Assembly: GCF_001866665.1 (NCBI RefSeq)
Contig: NZ_MLYO01000062.1
Span: 124,001-188,000, forward strand
Source of the DNA: Streptomyces monashensis
GTDB taxonomy: Bacteria; Actinomycetota; Actinomycetes; Streptomycetales; Streptomycetaceae
Length of the DNA stretch: 64,000 nucleotides
Reading direction: 5' to 3'
Part shown: piece by piece, positions 50,223 to 58,690 of the stretch
Position numbering within the stretch: position 1 is the stretch's first letter
How the letters are laid out: the number at the start of each line of letters is the position of its first letter
Notes under the pieces: generated by a model
Databases searched by the model: none
Seen by the model: the letters and a program-made list of their open reading frames with translations, nothing else
What the model was told of the DNA's origin: nothing
Translations under genes and position numbers: made by a program

Positions 50223-52350
50223 CGTCGCCGAGGACGCGCGGGTCCGGATCGGGGCCCTGCGGGTCGCGCGCGCGTTCCGGGATTTCGTGGAACGGGAGGC
50301 TCTCCCCGGCATCGGCGTGGCTGCCGGGGAGTTCTGGGCCGGATTCGAGCGGCTGATCGACGACCTCGCGCCGCGCAATCGCGCACTGCTGGACCGGCGC
50401 CGCGCACTGCAGGACAGCGTGGACGCCTGGCACACCGAGCACCGCGCCGAGGACTTCGACGCGGACGCGTATCGCCGGTACCTGACCGAGATCGGCTACC
50501 TGGTTGCGACACCGGAGCCCTTCTCCGTGGACACCGCCGGTACGGACGCGGAGATCACGCGGATCGCCGGTCCGCAGCTGCTGGTGCCGGTGGTCGACGA
50601 GCCCTTCGCGCTCGAAGGGGCCAACGCCCGATGGGGATCGCTGTATCGCGCCCTGTACAAGACCGACGTGATTCCTCAGGGCGACACCGGTGAACGCCGC
50701 GAGGCGGTCATCGACTTCGCCCGAGGCCTTCTCGACGTGATGGCGCCGCTCGACGAGGGCTCGCACGCGAAATCGACGCGCTATCACGTCGTCGACGGTG
50801 CGCTGCGCGTGCAGATGGCCGACGGCACGTTCAGCACACTGGCCCCTGCGGCGCGGCTGGCCGGATTCCGCGGTGATCCCGCTCGGCCGTCGGTCGTGCT
50901 GATCGAACATCATCACCTGCACGTCGAGATCCAGTTCGACCCGGATGGCGCGTTCGGCCGTCTCGACGCGGCCGGCATCCAGGATGTGGTCCCGGAATCC
51001 GGGATCTCCACGATCATGGACTTCGAGGACTGCGTCGCTGCCGTTGATGTCACGGACAAGATCGAGGTCTACCGCGCTTGGTTGCGCCTGATGCGCGGCA
51101 GCTACACCACGCGGCACGGTGGCGGCATGCATCCCGATCGCCGGTACACCGCCCCGGACGGCAGCCGCATATCGCTGCCCGGGCGGGCACTGCTGTTCGC
51201 CCGGATCGTCGGGCAGTTGATGACCACGGACGCGATCCTCGACCACGAGGGCGCCGAGGTGCCGGAAGTCATCGTCGACGCGGTGATCGCCACCCTCGCG
51301 GCGCTGCACGACCTGCGGGGCGACACCTCCCGCGTGAACTCCCGTGCGGGCGCGGTGTATCTGGCGGTGCCGAAACTGCACGGTCCTGACGAGTTCGCCT
51401 TCATCGATGAGCTCTTCGGTCGCATCGAGCGCTTGCTCGGACTGCCGGACCACACGGTGAAACTCGGTCTCCTGGACGAGGAGCGGCGCACCACCGTCAA
51501 CCTGGCGGCGTGCCTCGAGGCGGTACGGCATCGAGTCGTCTCCACCAACAACGGCCTGCTCGACCGAACTGCCGACGAGATCCACACGTCGATGGCGGCC
51601 GGGCCCATGGTGCCCAAGGCCGCCATGAAGACCCAAGACTGGCGGATGGCGTACGAGCAGTGGCACGTCGACACCTGCCTGGCCCATGGCCTTCAGGGGC
51701 GGGCACTGATCGGGCTGGGCATGTGGCCCACACCCGAGCGGATGAGCGACCTGTTCGCGTCCAAGATCGGCCAGCTCTCTCTGGGCGCGGGGACGACCTG
51801 GGTGCCGACCGCCGTCGCCGCGACTCTGCACGCCGTGCACTACCACCAGGTGGACATCGCCGACGTGCAGCGCGAGATCGCGGCGGCCGGACCGCGACGT
51901 TCGCTCGGCGAGCTCCTGCGCCCGCCGGTCGCCGAAACCCTCACCGGCCTGCGGAGGGAGTTGGACGCCCACTGCTACACCGTTCTCGGCTATGCGGTGC
52001 GCTGGGTCGAGCGTGCCGTCGCCAGTGCCCCGATGCCCGCCTTCGACGGTGTCGTCGTACTCGAAGACCGCGCCACGATACGGATGTCGACCCAACTGCT
52101 GGCGAACTGGCTGCACCACAACGTGATCACCGTGCGGGATGTGGACGAGGGTCTACGCCGGACGGCGGCGGTCCTCGACGAGCGCCTCCACGACGAACCG
52201 GGTTACCGGCCGCTGCTCCCTGCACGGGAAGCCTCCCTCGCGTGGCAGGCGGCCCGCGAACTGATCATCCGGGGCGCGACGGCGCCGAACGGCTATACCG
52301 AACCGGCGCTGTACCGATTCCGTCGCGAACAGAAGGCCCGGACAGCGTGA
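50209..52350 (+). CDS. Malate synthase G homologue with altered substrate pocket
   Basis: The 713-residue protein aligns along its length with malate synthase G (about 720 residues), which condenses glyoxylate with acetyl-CoA. Catalytic residues are kept: R332 (LLFARIVGQ), E424 (LLDEERRT), D452 (LLDRTADE) and D620 (LEDRAT). Neighbouring positions differ: from memory E. coli GlcB reads IRNVGHLM where this has ARIVGQLM, KPKMHGP versus VPKLHGP, and FINTGFLD versus STNNGLLD. Several bulky side chains near the glyoxylate site are thus smaller or polar. In an operon that makes arylglyoxylate, condensation of that keto acid with acetyl-CoA to an arylmalate is a reasonable hypothesis. A plain glyoxylate role is the alternative. 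Confidence 0.8.
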   Translation: MSIADVAEDARVRIGALRVARAFRDFVEREALPGIGVAAGEFWAGFERLIDDLAPRNRALLDRRRALQDSVDAWHTEHRAEDFDADAYRRYLTEIGYLVATPEPFSVDTAGTDAEITRIAGPQLLVPVVDEPFALEGANARWGSLYRALYKTDVIPQGDTGERREAVIDFARGLLDVMAPLDEGSHAKSTRYHVVDGALRVQMADGTFSTLAPAARLAGFRGDPARPSVVLIEHHHLHVEIQFDPDGAFGRLDAAGIQDVVPESGISTIMDFEDCVAAVDVTDKIEVYRAWLRLMRGSYTTRHGGGMHPDRRYTAPDGSRISLPGRALLFARIVGQLMTTDAILDHEGAEVPEVIVDAVIATLAALHDLRGDTSRVNSRAGAVYLAVPKLHGPDEFAFIDELFGRIERLLGLPDHTVKLGLLDEERRTTVNLAACLEAVRHRVVSTNNGLLDRTADEIHTSMAAGPMVPKAAMKTQDWRMAYEQWHVDTCLAHGLQGRALIGLGMWPTPERMSDLFASKIGQLSLGAGTTWVPTAVAATLHAVHYHQVDIADVQREIAAAGPRRSLGELLRPPVAETLTGLRRELDAHCYTVLGYAVRWVERAVASAPMPAFDGVVVLEDRATIRMSTQLLANWLHHNVITVRDVDEGLRRTAAVLDERLHDEPGYRPLLPAREASLAWQAARELIIRGATAPNGYTEPALYRFRREQKARTA

Positions 52351-52387
52351 TGCGGCCGAACCGACGAGAGCGAGAAGGGGAGACCTC

Positions 52388-53350
52388 GTGCACGCAGTGG
52401 TGGTGACCGAGCCCGGCGGCCCTGATGCCCTTCGTTACCGGCGGATGCCGGACCCGGTTCCCGGGCCGGGCGAGGTGCTGGTGCGGACCAGAGCGATCGG
52501 CGTGAACTACCGCGACGTGTACGTGCGCAGAGGGGAGTACCCCGCTGAACTCCCCGTTCCGGGCCTCGAGGGAGCAGGCGAGGTCGTGGCGGCGGGCGAG
52601 GGAGCCGAGGTCGCCGTCGGGGATCGAGTGGCCTGGGCGTACGGCAGGGCCAGCTATGCCGAACTCGTGGCCGTGCCGGCCGGTCAGTGCGTGCCGGTGC
52701 CCGACGGGATCGACTGGCAGGTCGCAGGTGGGGCGCTGCTGCAGGGAATGACCGCGCACTACCTCTTGGAGTCGGTGTACCGACCGACGCCGGGAGACGC
52801 GATCCTGGTTCACGCGGGTGCCGGCGGCATGGGCCAGCTTCTGGTGCAGTGGGCCGCGGCGCGAGGTGCCAAGGTGATCACCACCGTGTCCACCGACGAG
52901 AAGGAGAAGCTCGCCCGGGAGGCCGGGGCCCGGCACGTGCTGCGATACGGAGACGATCTCGCCGAACACGTCCGGGAACTGACGGGCGGCGAAGGTGTCT
53001 CCGCCGCCTACGACGGCGTCGGTGCGGCCACCTTCGAGTCGAGCCTCGCCTCGCTTCGGCCGCGGGGCACACTCGCGTTGTTCGGATCCGCGAGTGGCCG
53101 AGTCCCGCCGTTCGATCTGCAGCGTCTCGCCGAACCGGGTTCGCTGTTCGTGACCCGGCCGGTGCTGCCGCACTTCGTCCGTACCCGCGCCGAGGTGCTG
53201 TGGCGCGCGAACGAGGTCTTCAGCGCGATATCCGAAGACATACTGCGCATACGGTTCGGTGGCACCTACGCCTTGTCCGACGCGGCGCAGGCCCATCGGG
53301 CGATCGAGTCCCGCGCCACAGCCGGTTCACTCGTGCTGCTGCCGGCATGA
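52388..53350 (+). CDS. Zinc-free MDR / quinone oxidoreductase-like enzyme
   Basis: The 320-residue protein has the MDR fold: VTEPGGPDALRYRRMPDPVP, AIGVNYRDVYVRRGEYP, the NADPH-binding HAGAGGMGQLLVQWAAARGA and AYDGVGAATFESSLASLRPRG. The Cys ligands of zinc alcohol dehydrogenases are missing, placing it with QorA/enoyl reductases that reduce quinones or conjugated C=C bonds. A reductase at the end of this operon may act on an unsaturated product. GTG start 37 bp after the malate synthase homologue with AGAAGGGGAG upstream. The following ~240 bp hold no clear gene. Confidence 0.82.
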   Translation: MHAVVVTEPGGPDALRYRRMPDPVPGPGEVLVRTRAIGVNYRDVYVRRGEYPAELPVPGLEGAGEVVAAGEGAEVAVGDRVAWAYGRASYAELVAVPAGQCVPVPDGIDWQVAGGALLQGMTAHYLLESVYRPTPGDAILVHAGAGGMGQLLVQWAAARGAKVITTVSTDEKEKLAREAGARHVLRYGDDLAEHVRELTGGEGVSAAYDGVGAATFESSLASLRPRGTLALFGSASGRVPPFDLQRLAEPGSLFVTRPVLPHFVRTRAEVLWRANEVFSAISEDILRIRFGGTYALSDAAQAHRAIESRATAGSLVLLPA

Positions 53351-53589
53351 TGGTGGACCTTGGCTTGACTCTGTTGGGGATCTTGGAGTTTCCCTGTGCG
53401 CCGACTTGGTCAGCGGGCGTGCTCGGGGCTGTTTCGCAGGCCGATGCAGTTGTCGAGGTGCACGTTGTCGCTGTGCCTGCCGAAAAACTCATCCGTCCTG
53501 GTGGGGGCTGGTGTACGGGTGGTGTCGAGCGCGGGCGCTCGGGCGGGTGCTCTGGGCGCCTGGTGAGTGCCCCGGCAGGATGATCTGTC

Positions 53590-53780
53590 GTGCTGCTTCG
53601 ACTTGCCTGTCTGGGTGTGGCGAACGTGTTCACCCTGCTGCGGCTGCTGCCGGTGAGCAACCAGGACAAGGACGCAGAGATCCTTCGCGCTGCGTCATCA
53701 GATCACCGTGCTGGAACGCCGAATCGGCCGGGATCGGGTGCGGTTCGCCCCGAGTGACCGGGTGTTCCAGGCGTGCCTGA
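53590..53780 (+). pseudogene. N-terminal fragment of an integrase-core transposase
   Basis: GTG 53590 begins LLRLACLGVANVFTLLRLLP and SNQDKDAEIL; one frame further on the similarity continues RHQITVLERRIGRDRVRFAP and ends soon after. A frameshift and truncation have destroyed it. The LER-(Q/R)-x-G-x-x-x-x-(R/K)-F-A-P pattern is shared with the remnant at 42518, so related elements flank the hydroxymandelate cluster in the same orientation. Confidence 0.65.
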
Positions 53781-53879
53781 GGTCGCCCGCGGCCTCCTGG
53801 TCGCCGACGATTCTGTGGCGACTGTTGTCGCCGTCCTTGGCCTGTGGTGGCATGGCTGTGTCCCCGTGGTGATCAGCCG

Positions 53880-54014
53880 GTGCTCACGGACGACGAAGTC
53901 CGCTACATCGCCGAAGACTGCTCCGCCGCGATGGCGCACCTGGACGCAGCTCCCAGGTGGCAACGCGCCCTGGAGGAGCTGTTCGAGACGAGATCCTCGA
54001 GCAGTACGGTCTAG
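53880..54014 (+). CDS. Short hypothetical ORF
   Basis: A 44-residue frame with good codon bias reads LTDDEVRYIAEDCSAAMAHL and then RWQRALEELFETR. It may be a small acidic helical protein or the surviving end of a longer gene; no start signal is convincing. Confidence 0.3.
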   Translation: MLTDDEVRYIAEDCSAAMAHLDAAPRWQRALEELFETRSSSSTV

Positions 54015-54024
54015 GCTCGTAGGC

Positions 54025-54189
54025 GTGGGAATCGACTGGGAGAACATGCTTGGCACAAAGGGCAACGGCCTCAACGATGCCTACGACAGCGCGGTCTCCG
54101 CGGTCATCTACGGCGAGGGCCCGGGGGAGGACCGTCGGCCACTCCCCGTCGGCGAAGGTACGGTGACCCAGGCGCCGTCGCGGACTTAG
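54025..54189 (+). CDS. Short hypothetical ORF
   Basis: A 54-residue frame from GTG 54025 gives GIDWENMLGTKGNGLNDAYD followed by a polar C-terminal part. It is not recognised; it may be a partial gene. Its end meets the convergent transposase fragment. Confidence 0.3.
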   Translation: MGIDWENMLGTKGNGLNDAYDSAVSAVIYGEGPGEDRRPLPVGEGTVTQAPSRT

Positions 54190-54305
54190 CCGTCCGGCTC
54201 GACGGCCGGCGTCCATGCTGATGCCGGGACTCTCAGGACGGCCTGGTGGATGGCATCGGTGATGGTCATGCCGACCGAGTGGGACAGCCACCGGCCGCGG
54301 GCGGA
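54186..54305 (-). pseudogene. Probable transposase C-terminal fragment (IS1380-like)
   Basis: The frame has WLSHSVGMTITDAIHQAVLR and VPASAWTPAVEPDG, resembling a piece of IS1380-type transposases near a conserved ALPAxAWTPA motif. It is only ~35 residues, so the family call is tentative. Confidence 0.4.
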
Positions 54306-54472
54306 AAGCCGCTCTGCCCGGGTGAGGCGCCTCGTGTTCGGCCAGGTGGTCGAGCAGTTGTTGGAGGCCAGTGGCGTGGGCGCTGACCCTGGCCCGGACA
54401 CCAGCGTGCCGCCGGCATCGACGAGGGCGCAGCATGACGACTATCCGCGAGGTGCCCTGCATCGTTATGGTT

Positions 54473-55405
54473 TCATGCCTCCTCGTCTTGATACTCGTCT
54501 TCGTATTCGTCTTCTGTTTCGTCCTCGGGGTATTCGTCCTCCGGTGCCTCTTCCTCTTCTTCGGGTTCTTCGTCCTCGTACTCGGCTTCTTCCTCTTCCA
54601 GTGCCTCTTCGTGGGTGCGCACCACCTCGCCCTGGCGGATCTCGCCGCGCCAGCCGTCGGCGTCCTCGTCCGAGAGGGTGACGTAGCGCTGGAAGTGTTT
54701 GGCGTCGAGCCGGAGTCGGCGGCCCTGGGCGCGCCAGAGGTTGCCGGTTTTCTCGAAGAAGCCCGAAGGGTAGTACTCGACGACGAGCACGATGTGCGTG
54801 AGCGTGGGCGTGAGTTCGTGGAAGCTGACGCAGCCTCGGGTGCTGCCTTTGGCGCCGTCCGAAGTCCACATGATGCGCTCGTCCGGGATCTGTTCTTGGA
54901 TGGTGGCCTTCCAGGAACGGGTGGACGGACCTACCTTTACCTTCCAGTCACTGCTGGTTTCGTCTCCTTGTGACACGCTGCGCACGCCTTTGGTGAAGGA
55001 GCTGAACTTCTCGAACCGGGTCCAGTGGTCGTAGGCGACGCGTACGGGGACGCCCACATCCAGGTGTTCGATGATGGTCGTGACCTTGGGATTGCCGGAC
55101 TTGCTACCCTTGCCGCCGAACAGGCTCGAAACCTTCTCGGCCGCGCTGTCCTTGATGCTTTTCGCCTTCTCGCCGATCAGGGCTCTGAGAGGTGAGTCCC
55201 CCTGGAGGACGCGGGCGCCGACTTTCGGAAGAACGCCGCCGTTCTCGGCCACGTCCAGCAACTGGTCGGTGAGGTCTTCCACTTTGTCGCCCGCCAGGTC
55301 CGCGAGATGCTCGACCTGCGCACCGACGTAGTCGACGAGTTCGTCACGCAACCGGTCGAGGCCGGAGGGTTCGTCCCGCCCGGTCTTCTGTGCCGTCCTG
55401 GCCAT
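54473..55405 (-). CDS. SRPBCC-fold protein next to the gas vesicle operon
   Basis: A 310-residue soluble protein. Residues ~20-110 are helical and amphipathic; ~105-240 form an SRPBCC/START-like domain (IIEHLDVGVPVRVAYDHWTR, then FEKFSSFTKGVRSVSQGDET and HIVLVVEYYPSGFFEKTGNL) that normally binds a hydrophobic ligand. The last ~65 residues are almost entirely Glu/Asp/Tyr (net charge strongly negative). It is 4 bp downstream of the gene for a basic-tailed protein. Accessory proteins of this kind sit in Streptomyces gas vesicle clusters, so a role in vesicle assembly or surface association is inferred. Confidence 0.7.
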   Translation of the reverse strand: MARTAQKTGRDEPSGLDRLRDELVDYVGAQVEHLADLAGDKVEDLTDQLLDVAENGGVLPKVGARVLQGDSPLRALIGEKAKSIKDSAAEKVSSLFGGKGSKSGNPKVTTIIEHLDVGVPVRVAYDHWTRFEKFSSFTKGVRSVSQGDETSSDWKVKVGPSTRSWKATIQEQIPDERIMWTSDGAKGSTRGCVSFHELTPTLTHIVLVVEYYPSGFFEKTGNLWRAQGRRLRLDAKHFQRYVTLSDEDADGWRGEIRQGEVVRTHEEALEEEEAEYEDEEPEEEEEAPEDEYPEDETEDEYEDEYQDEEA

Positions 55406-55408
55406 GGC

Positions 55409-56206
55409 CTACCTCCGCCGCGTGGTGGACGCCCTTTTGGCCGTCGCCTTCTTCGGGGCACTCTTCCTGGGGGCGGTTTTCTTCGCCGCGGTCTTCCTGG
55501 CTGGTGCGGCAGTCTTCTTCGCCGCGGCCTTTCTCGCTGGAGCCGCGGTTTTCTTCGCCGCGGTCTTCCTGGCCGGAGCCGCTTTTTTCATGGCCGTCTT
55601 CTTCGTCGGCTGTGCCTTCCTGGCGGTGGTCTTACGTGCCGGAGCCTTACGCGGAGTGGGGCGTGCGGACGGACGCTTGGCTGTGCGGCGCCGGGTGCGC
55701 GGCTCTTCCTGGGCGTCTTCAGCCCTGTGGCCGGGACGCCGACGCCTGGAGGTGGGCCTCTTCGCCCGGGGCTGCTCCTCTTCCTCTTCCGGCTCTTCTT
55801 CCTCGAGTCCCTCTTCGTCTTCGTCCCCCCCGTCCTCGTACTCTTCTTCGGCCTCTGGCTCGTACTCTTCTTCCCCGCTTCCCTCTTCCCTCTCGCTTCC
55901 GATGCGTGCGGTGCGCTCGTGCAAGGCGTCCGCGAGGTCGCCGAGTTTGCGGTCGGCAGTTGCCGCCAGAGCCTTGCGGCCCGCGTCCTTGAATTCGCCG
56001 CGCACCTGCTCGTTGAGGTCGGCGACCTGGGGGATCTCCTGGAGTTTGCGGAGCCCGTCACTGAGCAGTTGCTGCGGTTCCAGGCCGAAACGGCGGCCTG
56101 CGAGATAGGTGGCCACTCCGAAGGCGAGTCGCCCCTTCTTGGCCCGGCCGAGGACGTAGCCGCCGGCGACTGCGGCAGCGAGAGCGATCTTCGTTGAATC
56201 GTTCAT
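55409..56206 (-). CDS. Gas-vesicle-associated protein with acidic middle and histone-like basic tail
   Basis: The 265-residue protein begins with a short glycine-containing helix (KIALAAAVAGGYVLGRAKKG). An amphipathic region follows, then an acidic block of ~45 residues, and finally a ~95-residue Lys/Ala/Arg/Pro-rich tail with repeats such as KKTAAPARKAAAKKTAAPAR, like histone H1 C-termini. The opposed charges suggest polyanion or DNA/RNA binding, or association with the acidic tails of GvpA and the SRPBCC protein. It is divergent from gvpO and is probably under the same regional control. No enzymatic domain is visible. Confidence 0.7.
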   Translation of the reverse strand: MNDSTKIALAAAVAGGYVLGRAKKGRLAFGVATYLAGRRFGLEPQQLLSDGLRKLQEIPQVADLNEQVRGEFKDAGRKALAATADRKLGDLADALHERTARIGSEREEGSGEEEYEPEAEEEYEDGGDEDEEGLEEEEPEEEEEQPRAKRPTSRRRRPGHRAEDAQEEPRTRRRTAKRPSARPTPRKAPARKTTARKAQPTKKTAMKKAAPARKTAAKKTAAPARKAAAKKTAAPARKTAAKKTAPRKSAPKKATAKRASTTRRR

Positions 56207-56354
56207 CGATCATTCCCTCCGGCGAGCAGCGGCGCGGTCGCACGGCGGCGCAGCGGCCGCCAGTGGCCCGTCGCGGCACACTTTCAAGGTGCATATGGTG
56301 AAATAGTACATTTGAGTGATGGGGGGGTGCTGCTCCAGCAACGGAGTTGGGAAC

Positions 56355-56711
56355 ATGCCCGCCTCAGACAAGGACAGCACGGGGAGTGGCAGGCGCCCCT
56401 CCCGCAGTGACGACGCCACACGCCGCACCGGGCGCATGCGGAAATCCGCCCAGCACTCGGCGGCCTGGGCCATGCGCTCCGCCGCCCGGCAACTGGAGGA
56501 ACTTCTCGGACGCGCCCCCGAGTCGGTGTCGGCAATCAAGCCGACCGAGGAGGGATGGGAGGCGGATGTCGAGGTACTCGAGCTGAAGCGAGTCCCCGAG
56601 ACCACCAGCGTGCTCGGCACCTACCACGTGAGGCTTGACGCGGAGGGCGAGCTGCTGGCGTACGAACGGATCCGCCGCTACACGCGCGGCCAGATCGACC
56701 GACGTCGCTGA
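56355..56711 (+). CDS. gvpO: Gas vesicle protein GvpO
   Basis: The 118-residue protein has a ~35-residue basic leader and a GvpO domain (AARQLEELLGRAPESVSAIK, then EVLELKRVPETTSVLGTYHV and YERIRRYTRGQ). GvpO is needed for gas vesicle formation in haloarchaea and actinobacteria, probably acting in assembly or expression. ATG 56355 follows GGAGTTGGG. It heads the operon; gvpA follows after 33 bp. Confidence 0.9.
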   Translation: MPASDKDSTGSGRRPSRSDDATRRTGRMRKSAQHSAAWAMRSAARQLEELLGRAPESVSAIKPTEEGWEADVEVLELKRVPETTSVLGTYHVRLDAEGELLAYERIRRYTRGQIDRRR

Positions 56712-56744
56712 TATATGCACGAGGGGGTGGTGAAGGGAGGTGCC

Positions 56745-57257
56745 ATGACTGTGGTGCCGCAGGGCGAAAGCGGCATCTCGCGCGGTAGCACGAGCAGCCT
56801 GTACGACGTCCTGGACCTGATTCTGGACCGCGGCCTCGTCATAGACGTCTTCGTCCGTGTGTCCCTCGTCGGTATCGAGATACTCAAGATCGACGCCCGC
56901 ATTGTCGTTGCCAGTGTGGACACCTACCTTCGCTTCGCCGAGGCCTGCAACCGCCTCGACCTCGAAACAGGCAGCAAACAGCCAACCCAGCTCACCGATC
57001 TCGTCGGCGAGATCACCGAAGGCGGGGCGGAGGGCAAGTCCAAGGGGGCTCTGACCGGCGCCGTCGAGGCCGTCAAGGACACCCTGACAGGTGACGGCGG
57101 TGAAGAAGGGGGCGACGCGGATGAAGACGAGGAGGAGGACTACGAGGAGCAGGACAACGAGGGCGGCGAAGGCGAACAGGAGGAGCCCGAATACGAGGAG
57201 GAGCCCCGGCAGCGTCGCCGACAGGCCAGGCGGACTTCCCGGCGGCAGAGGGAGTGA
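56745..57257 (+). CDS. gvpA: Gas vesicle structural protein GvpA with long acidic tail
   Basis: The core (about residues 12-75) has the GvpA shell sequence: [20 protein letters not shown], then [25 protein letters not shown] with helix-strand-strand-helix. After it comes a linker and an acidic, Gly-rich tail of about 90 residues ending in a basic [15 protein letters not shown]-type segment. Most GvpA proteins are about 70-75 residues; this form is 170 and resembles the actinobacterial long type. ATG 56745 is directly behind GGGAGG; the frame starts earlier without a site. It forms the vesicle wall. Confidence 0.88.
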   Translation: MTVVPQGESGISRGSTSSLYDVLDLILDRGLVIDVFVRVSLVGIEILKIDARIVVASVDTYLRFAEACNRLDLETGSKQPTQLTDLVGEITEGGAEGKSKGALTGAVEAVKDTLTGDGGEEGGDADEDEEEDYEEQDNEGGEGEQEEPEYEEEPRQRRRQARRTSRRQRE

Positions 57258-57259
57258 CC

Positions 57260-57973
57260 ATGGCCGTCTACGTCTACTCCATCACCTCGAAGGACCACCC
57301 GATGCGGCTGGACGACGTCCACGGCGTCGGCGAGCCTTCCAGCCCGCTGCGCACAGTGACAAACGGATCGCTGTGTGCGGTCGTCAGCGACGCGCCCGAG
57401 GACCTGCGTGCCCGGCGGCGTGATGTGCTGGCTCACCAGGAAGTCCAGGAGCGGCTGATGGTCGAGGGTGCCGTGCTGCCGCTGCAGTTCGGCATGACGG
57501 CCGAGAGCGACGAAGCCGTACGCGCAGCCCTGGAGGACAGGGCCGACGAATTCCGGGAACGACTGCGAAGCCTGGAAGGCGCCAAGGAGTACAACCTGAA
57601 GGTCTCCTGGGAGGAAGGGGCGTTGCTGCGCCGGATCCTGCTGGAGTCCGAGGAAGCCCGTGAACTGAACGCCGCCACTCGCGGCGGCAACGGCACCCCG
57701 CAGATGTCACTCGCGCTCGGCGAACTGGTCGCGCGGGAAGCCGAGGTCCGGCAACAGGCGCTCGCCACGGGCATCGTCGAGGCTCTGCGCCCGTACGCGC
57801 GCGACGAGACCCCCTCGCCCCCCGGCGGCCGTGACTTCCTCAACATCTCCTTCCTGGTCGCGGCGGACGAGGAGGAGATGTTCCAAGCCACGGGGACCAG
57901 ACTGGCCAACCAATTGGGCGAGGAATGCGAGGTCCGACTGCGCGGCCCTCTGCCCCCGTACAGTTTCGTCTGA
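57260..57973 (+). CDS. gvpF: Gas vesicle protein GvpF
   Basis: A 237-residue GvpF/L-family protein: AVYVYSITSKDHPMRLDDVH starts it, followed by the helical core LAHQEVQERLMVEGAVLPLQ and EYNLKVSWEEGALLRRILLE, ending with LRGPLPPYSFV. The GP-x-PPYSF ending is the standard C-terminus of the family. GvpF is a minor shell or assembly protein. It starts 2 bp after gvpA. Confidence 0.9.
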   Translation: MAVYVYSITSKDHPMRLDDVHGVGEPSSPLRTVTNGSLCAVVSDAPEDLRARRRDVLAHQEVQERLMVEGAVLPLQFGMTAESDEAVRAALEDRADEFRERLRSLEGAKEYNLKVSWEEGALLRRILLESEEARELNAATRGGNGTPQMSLALGELVAREAEVRQQALATGIVEALRPYARDETPSPPGGRDFLNISFLVAADEEEMFQATGTRLANQLGEECEVRLRGPLPPYSFV

Positions 57974-57985
57974 GAGGCGCAGCTC

Positions 57986-58240
57986 ATGGGCCTGCTGTCT
58001 CAGCTCCTCACCTTCCCGCTGGCGCCCGTGCGGGGCGTGGGCTGGGTTGTCGACCGGGTGATCGAGGCCGCCGAGCGGGAGTACTACGACCCCGAGCCCG
58101 TCGAGCGTGAACTGGCCGCGCTGGAGCGAGCCCTGCTTGAGGGCCGCATCGATCAGAAGACGTTCGACGAGCACGAGGACCGGCTCCTCGACCGTCTGGA
58201 GGAGATCACAGCCTACTGGCGGGGCGACCCCGCTCCCTGA
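57986..58240 (+). CDS. gvpG: Gas vesicle protein GvpG
   Basis: The 84-residue, helical, acidic protein has the family start GLLSQLLTFPLAPVRGVGWV and VERELAALERALLEGRIDQK. GvpG is an assembly accessory protein of the vesicle. It lies 12 bp after gvpF and 21 bp before gvpJ. Confidence 0.88.
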   Translation: MGLLSQLLTFPLAPVRGVGWVVDRVIEAAEREYYDPEPVERELAALERALLEGRIDQKTFDEHEDRLLDRLEEITAYWRGDPAP

Positions 58241-58261
58241 GCTGGAATCGAGGTGGCCGCA

Positions 58262-58690
58262 GTGTCGGAATCCCCCGCGAACCGGCTGAGCGCGTACCCG
58301 TCCAGGGCGACGGCCTCGTACGGCTACGGACAAGGTTCCTCCGCGAACCTGGCCGACATCCTCGAGCGCGTCCTGGACAAGGGAATCGTCATTGCCGGGG
58401 ACATCCGGATCAATCTCCTGGACATCGAGTTGCTCACCGTCAAGCTCCGGCTCATCGTCGCCTCCGTCGACAAAGCCAGGGAAATGGGAATTGACTGGTG
58501 GGAGCACGATCCGTCGCTTTCCTCCCGGCCTGGCGAGCGTGCACTGGCCGAAGAGAACAGACGGTTGCACGCGGAGATCGAGACGCTGAAGGGCGAGTGT
58601 GAGCTGCCGCCCGACGAGGAGCGGACCGCCGCACGGCGCCGCCCGAGGTCCTCCACCACGCGACACCGGAACGGGGCTGCCGATGACTGA
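58262..58690 (+). CDS. gvpJ: Gas vesicle protein GvpJ
   Basis: The 142-residue protein has a GvpA-like core (ANLADILERVLDKGIVIAGD, then IRINLLDIELLTVKLRLIVASVDKA) with a long helical tail. GvpJ is a minor shell protein that helps nucleation or sets vesicle shape. GTG 58262 is preferred to GTG 58253, as GAGGTGG precedes it. The stop overlaps the next start by 8 bp. Confidence 0.85.
   Translation: MSESPANRLSAYPSRATASYGYGQGSSANLADILERVLDKGIVIAGDIRINLLDIELLTVKLRLIVASVDKAREMGIDWWEHDPSLSSRPGERALAEENRRLHAEIETLKGECELPPDEERTAARRRPRSSTTRHRNGAADD

Noticed and set aside
49900-52119. Long minus-strand frame opposite the malate-synthase-like gene
   Set aside because: Antisense frame typical of high-GC genes; no motifs and no start signal, while the plus-strand protein aligns over its full length.
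55409-55700. Tandem DNA repeats in the basic-tailed gas vesicle protein gene considered as a CRISPR or VNTR locus
   Set aside because: The repeats encode the Ala/Lys/Pro motif of the protein in frame, with no constant spacers; they are coding repeats.
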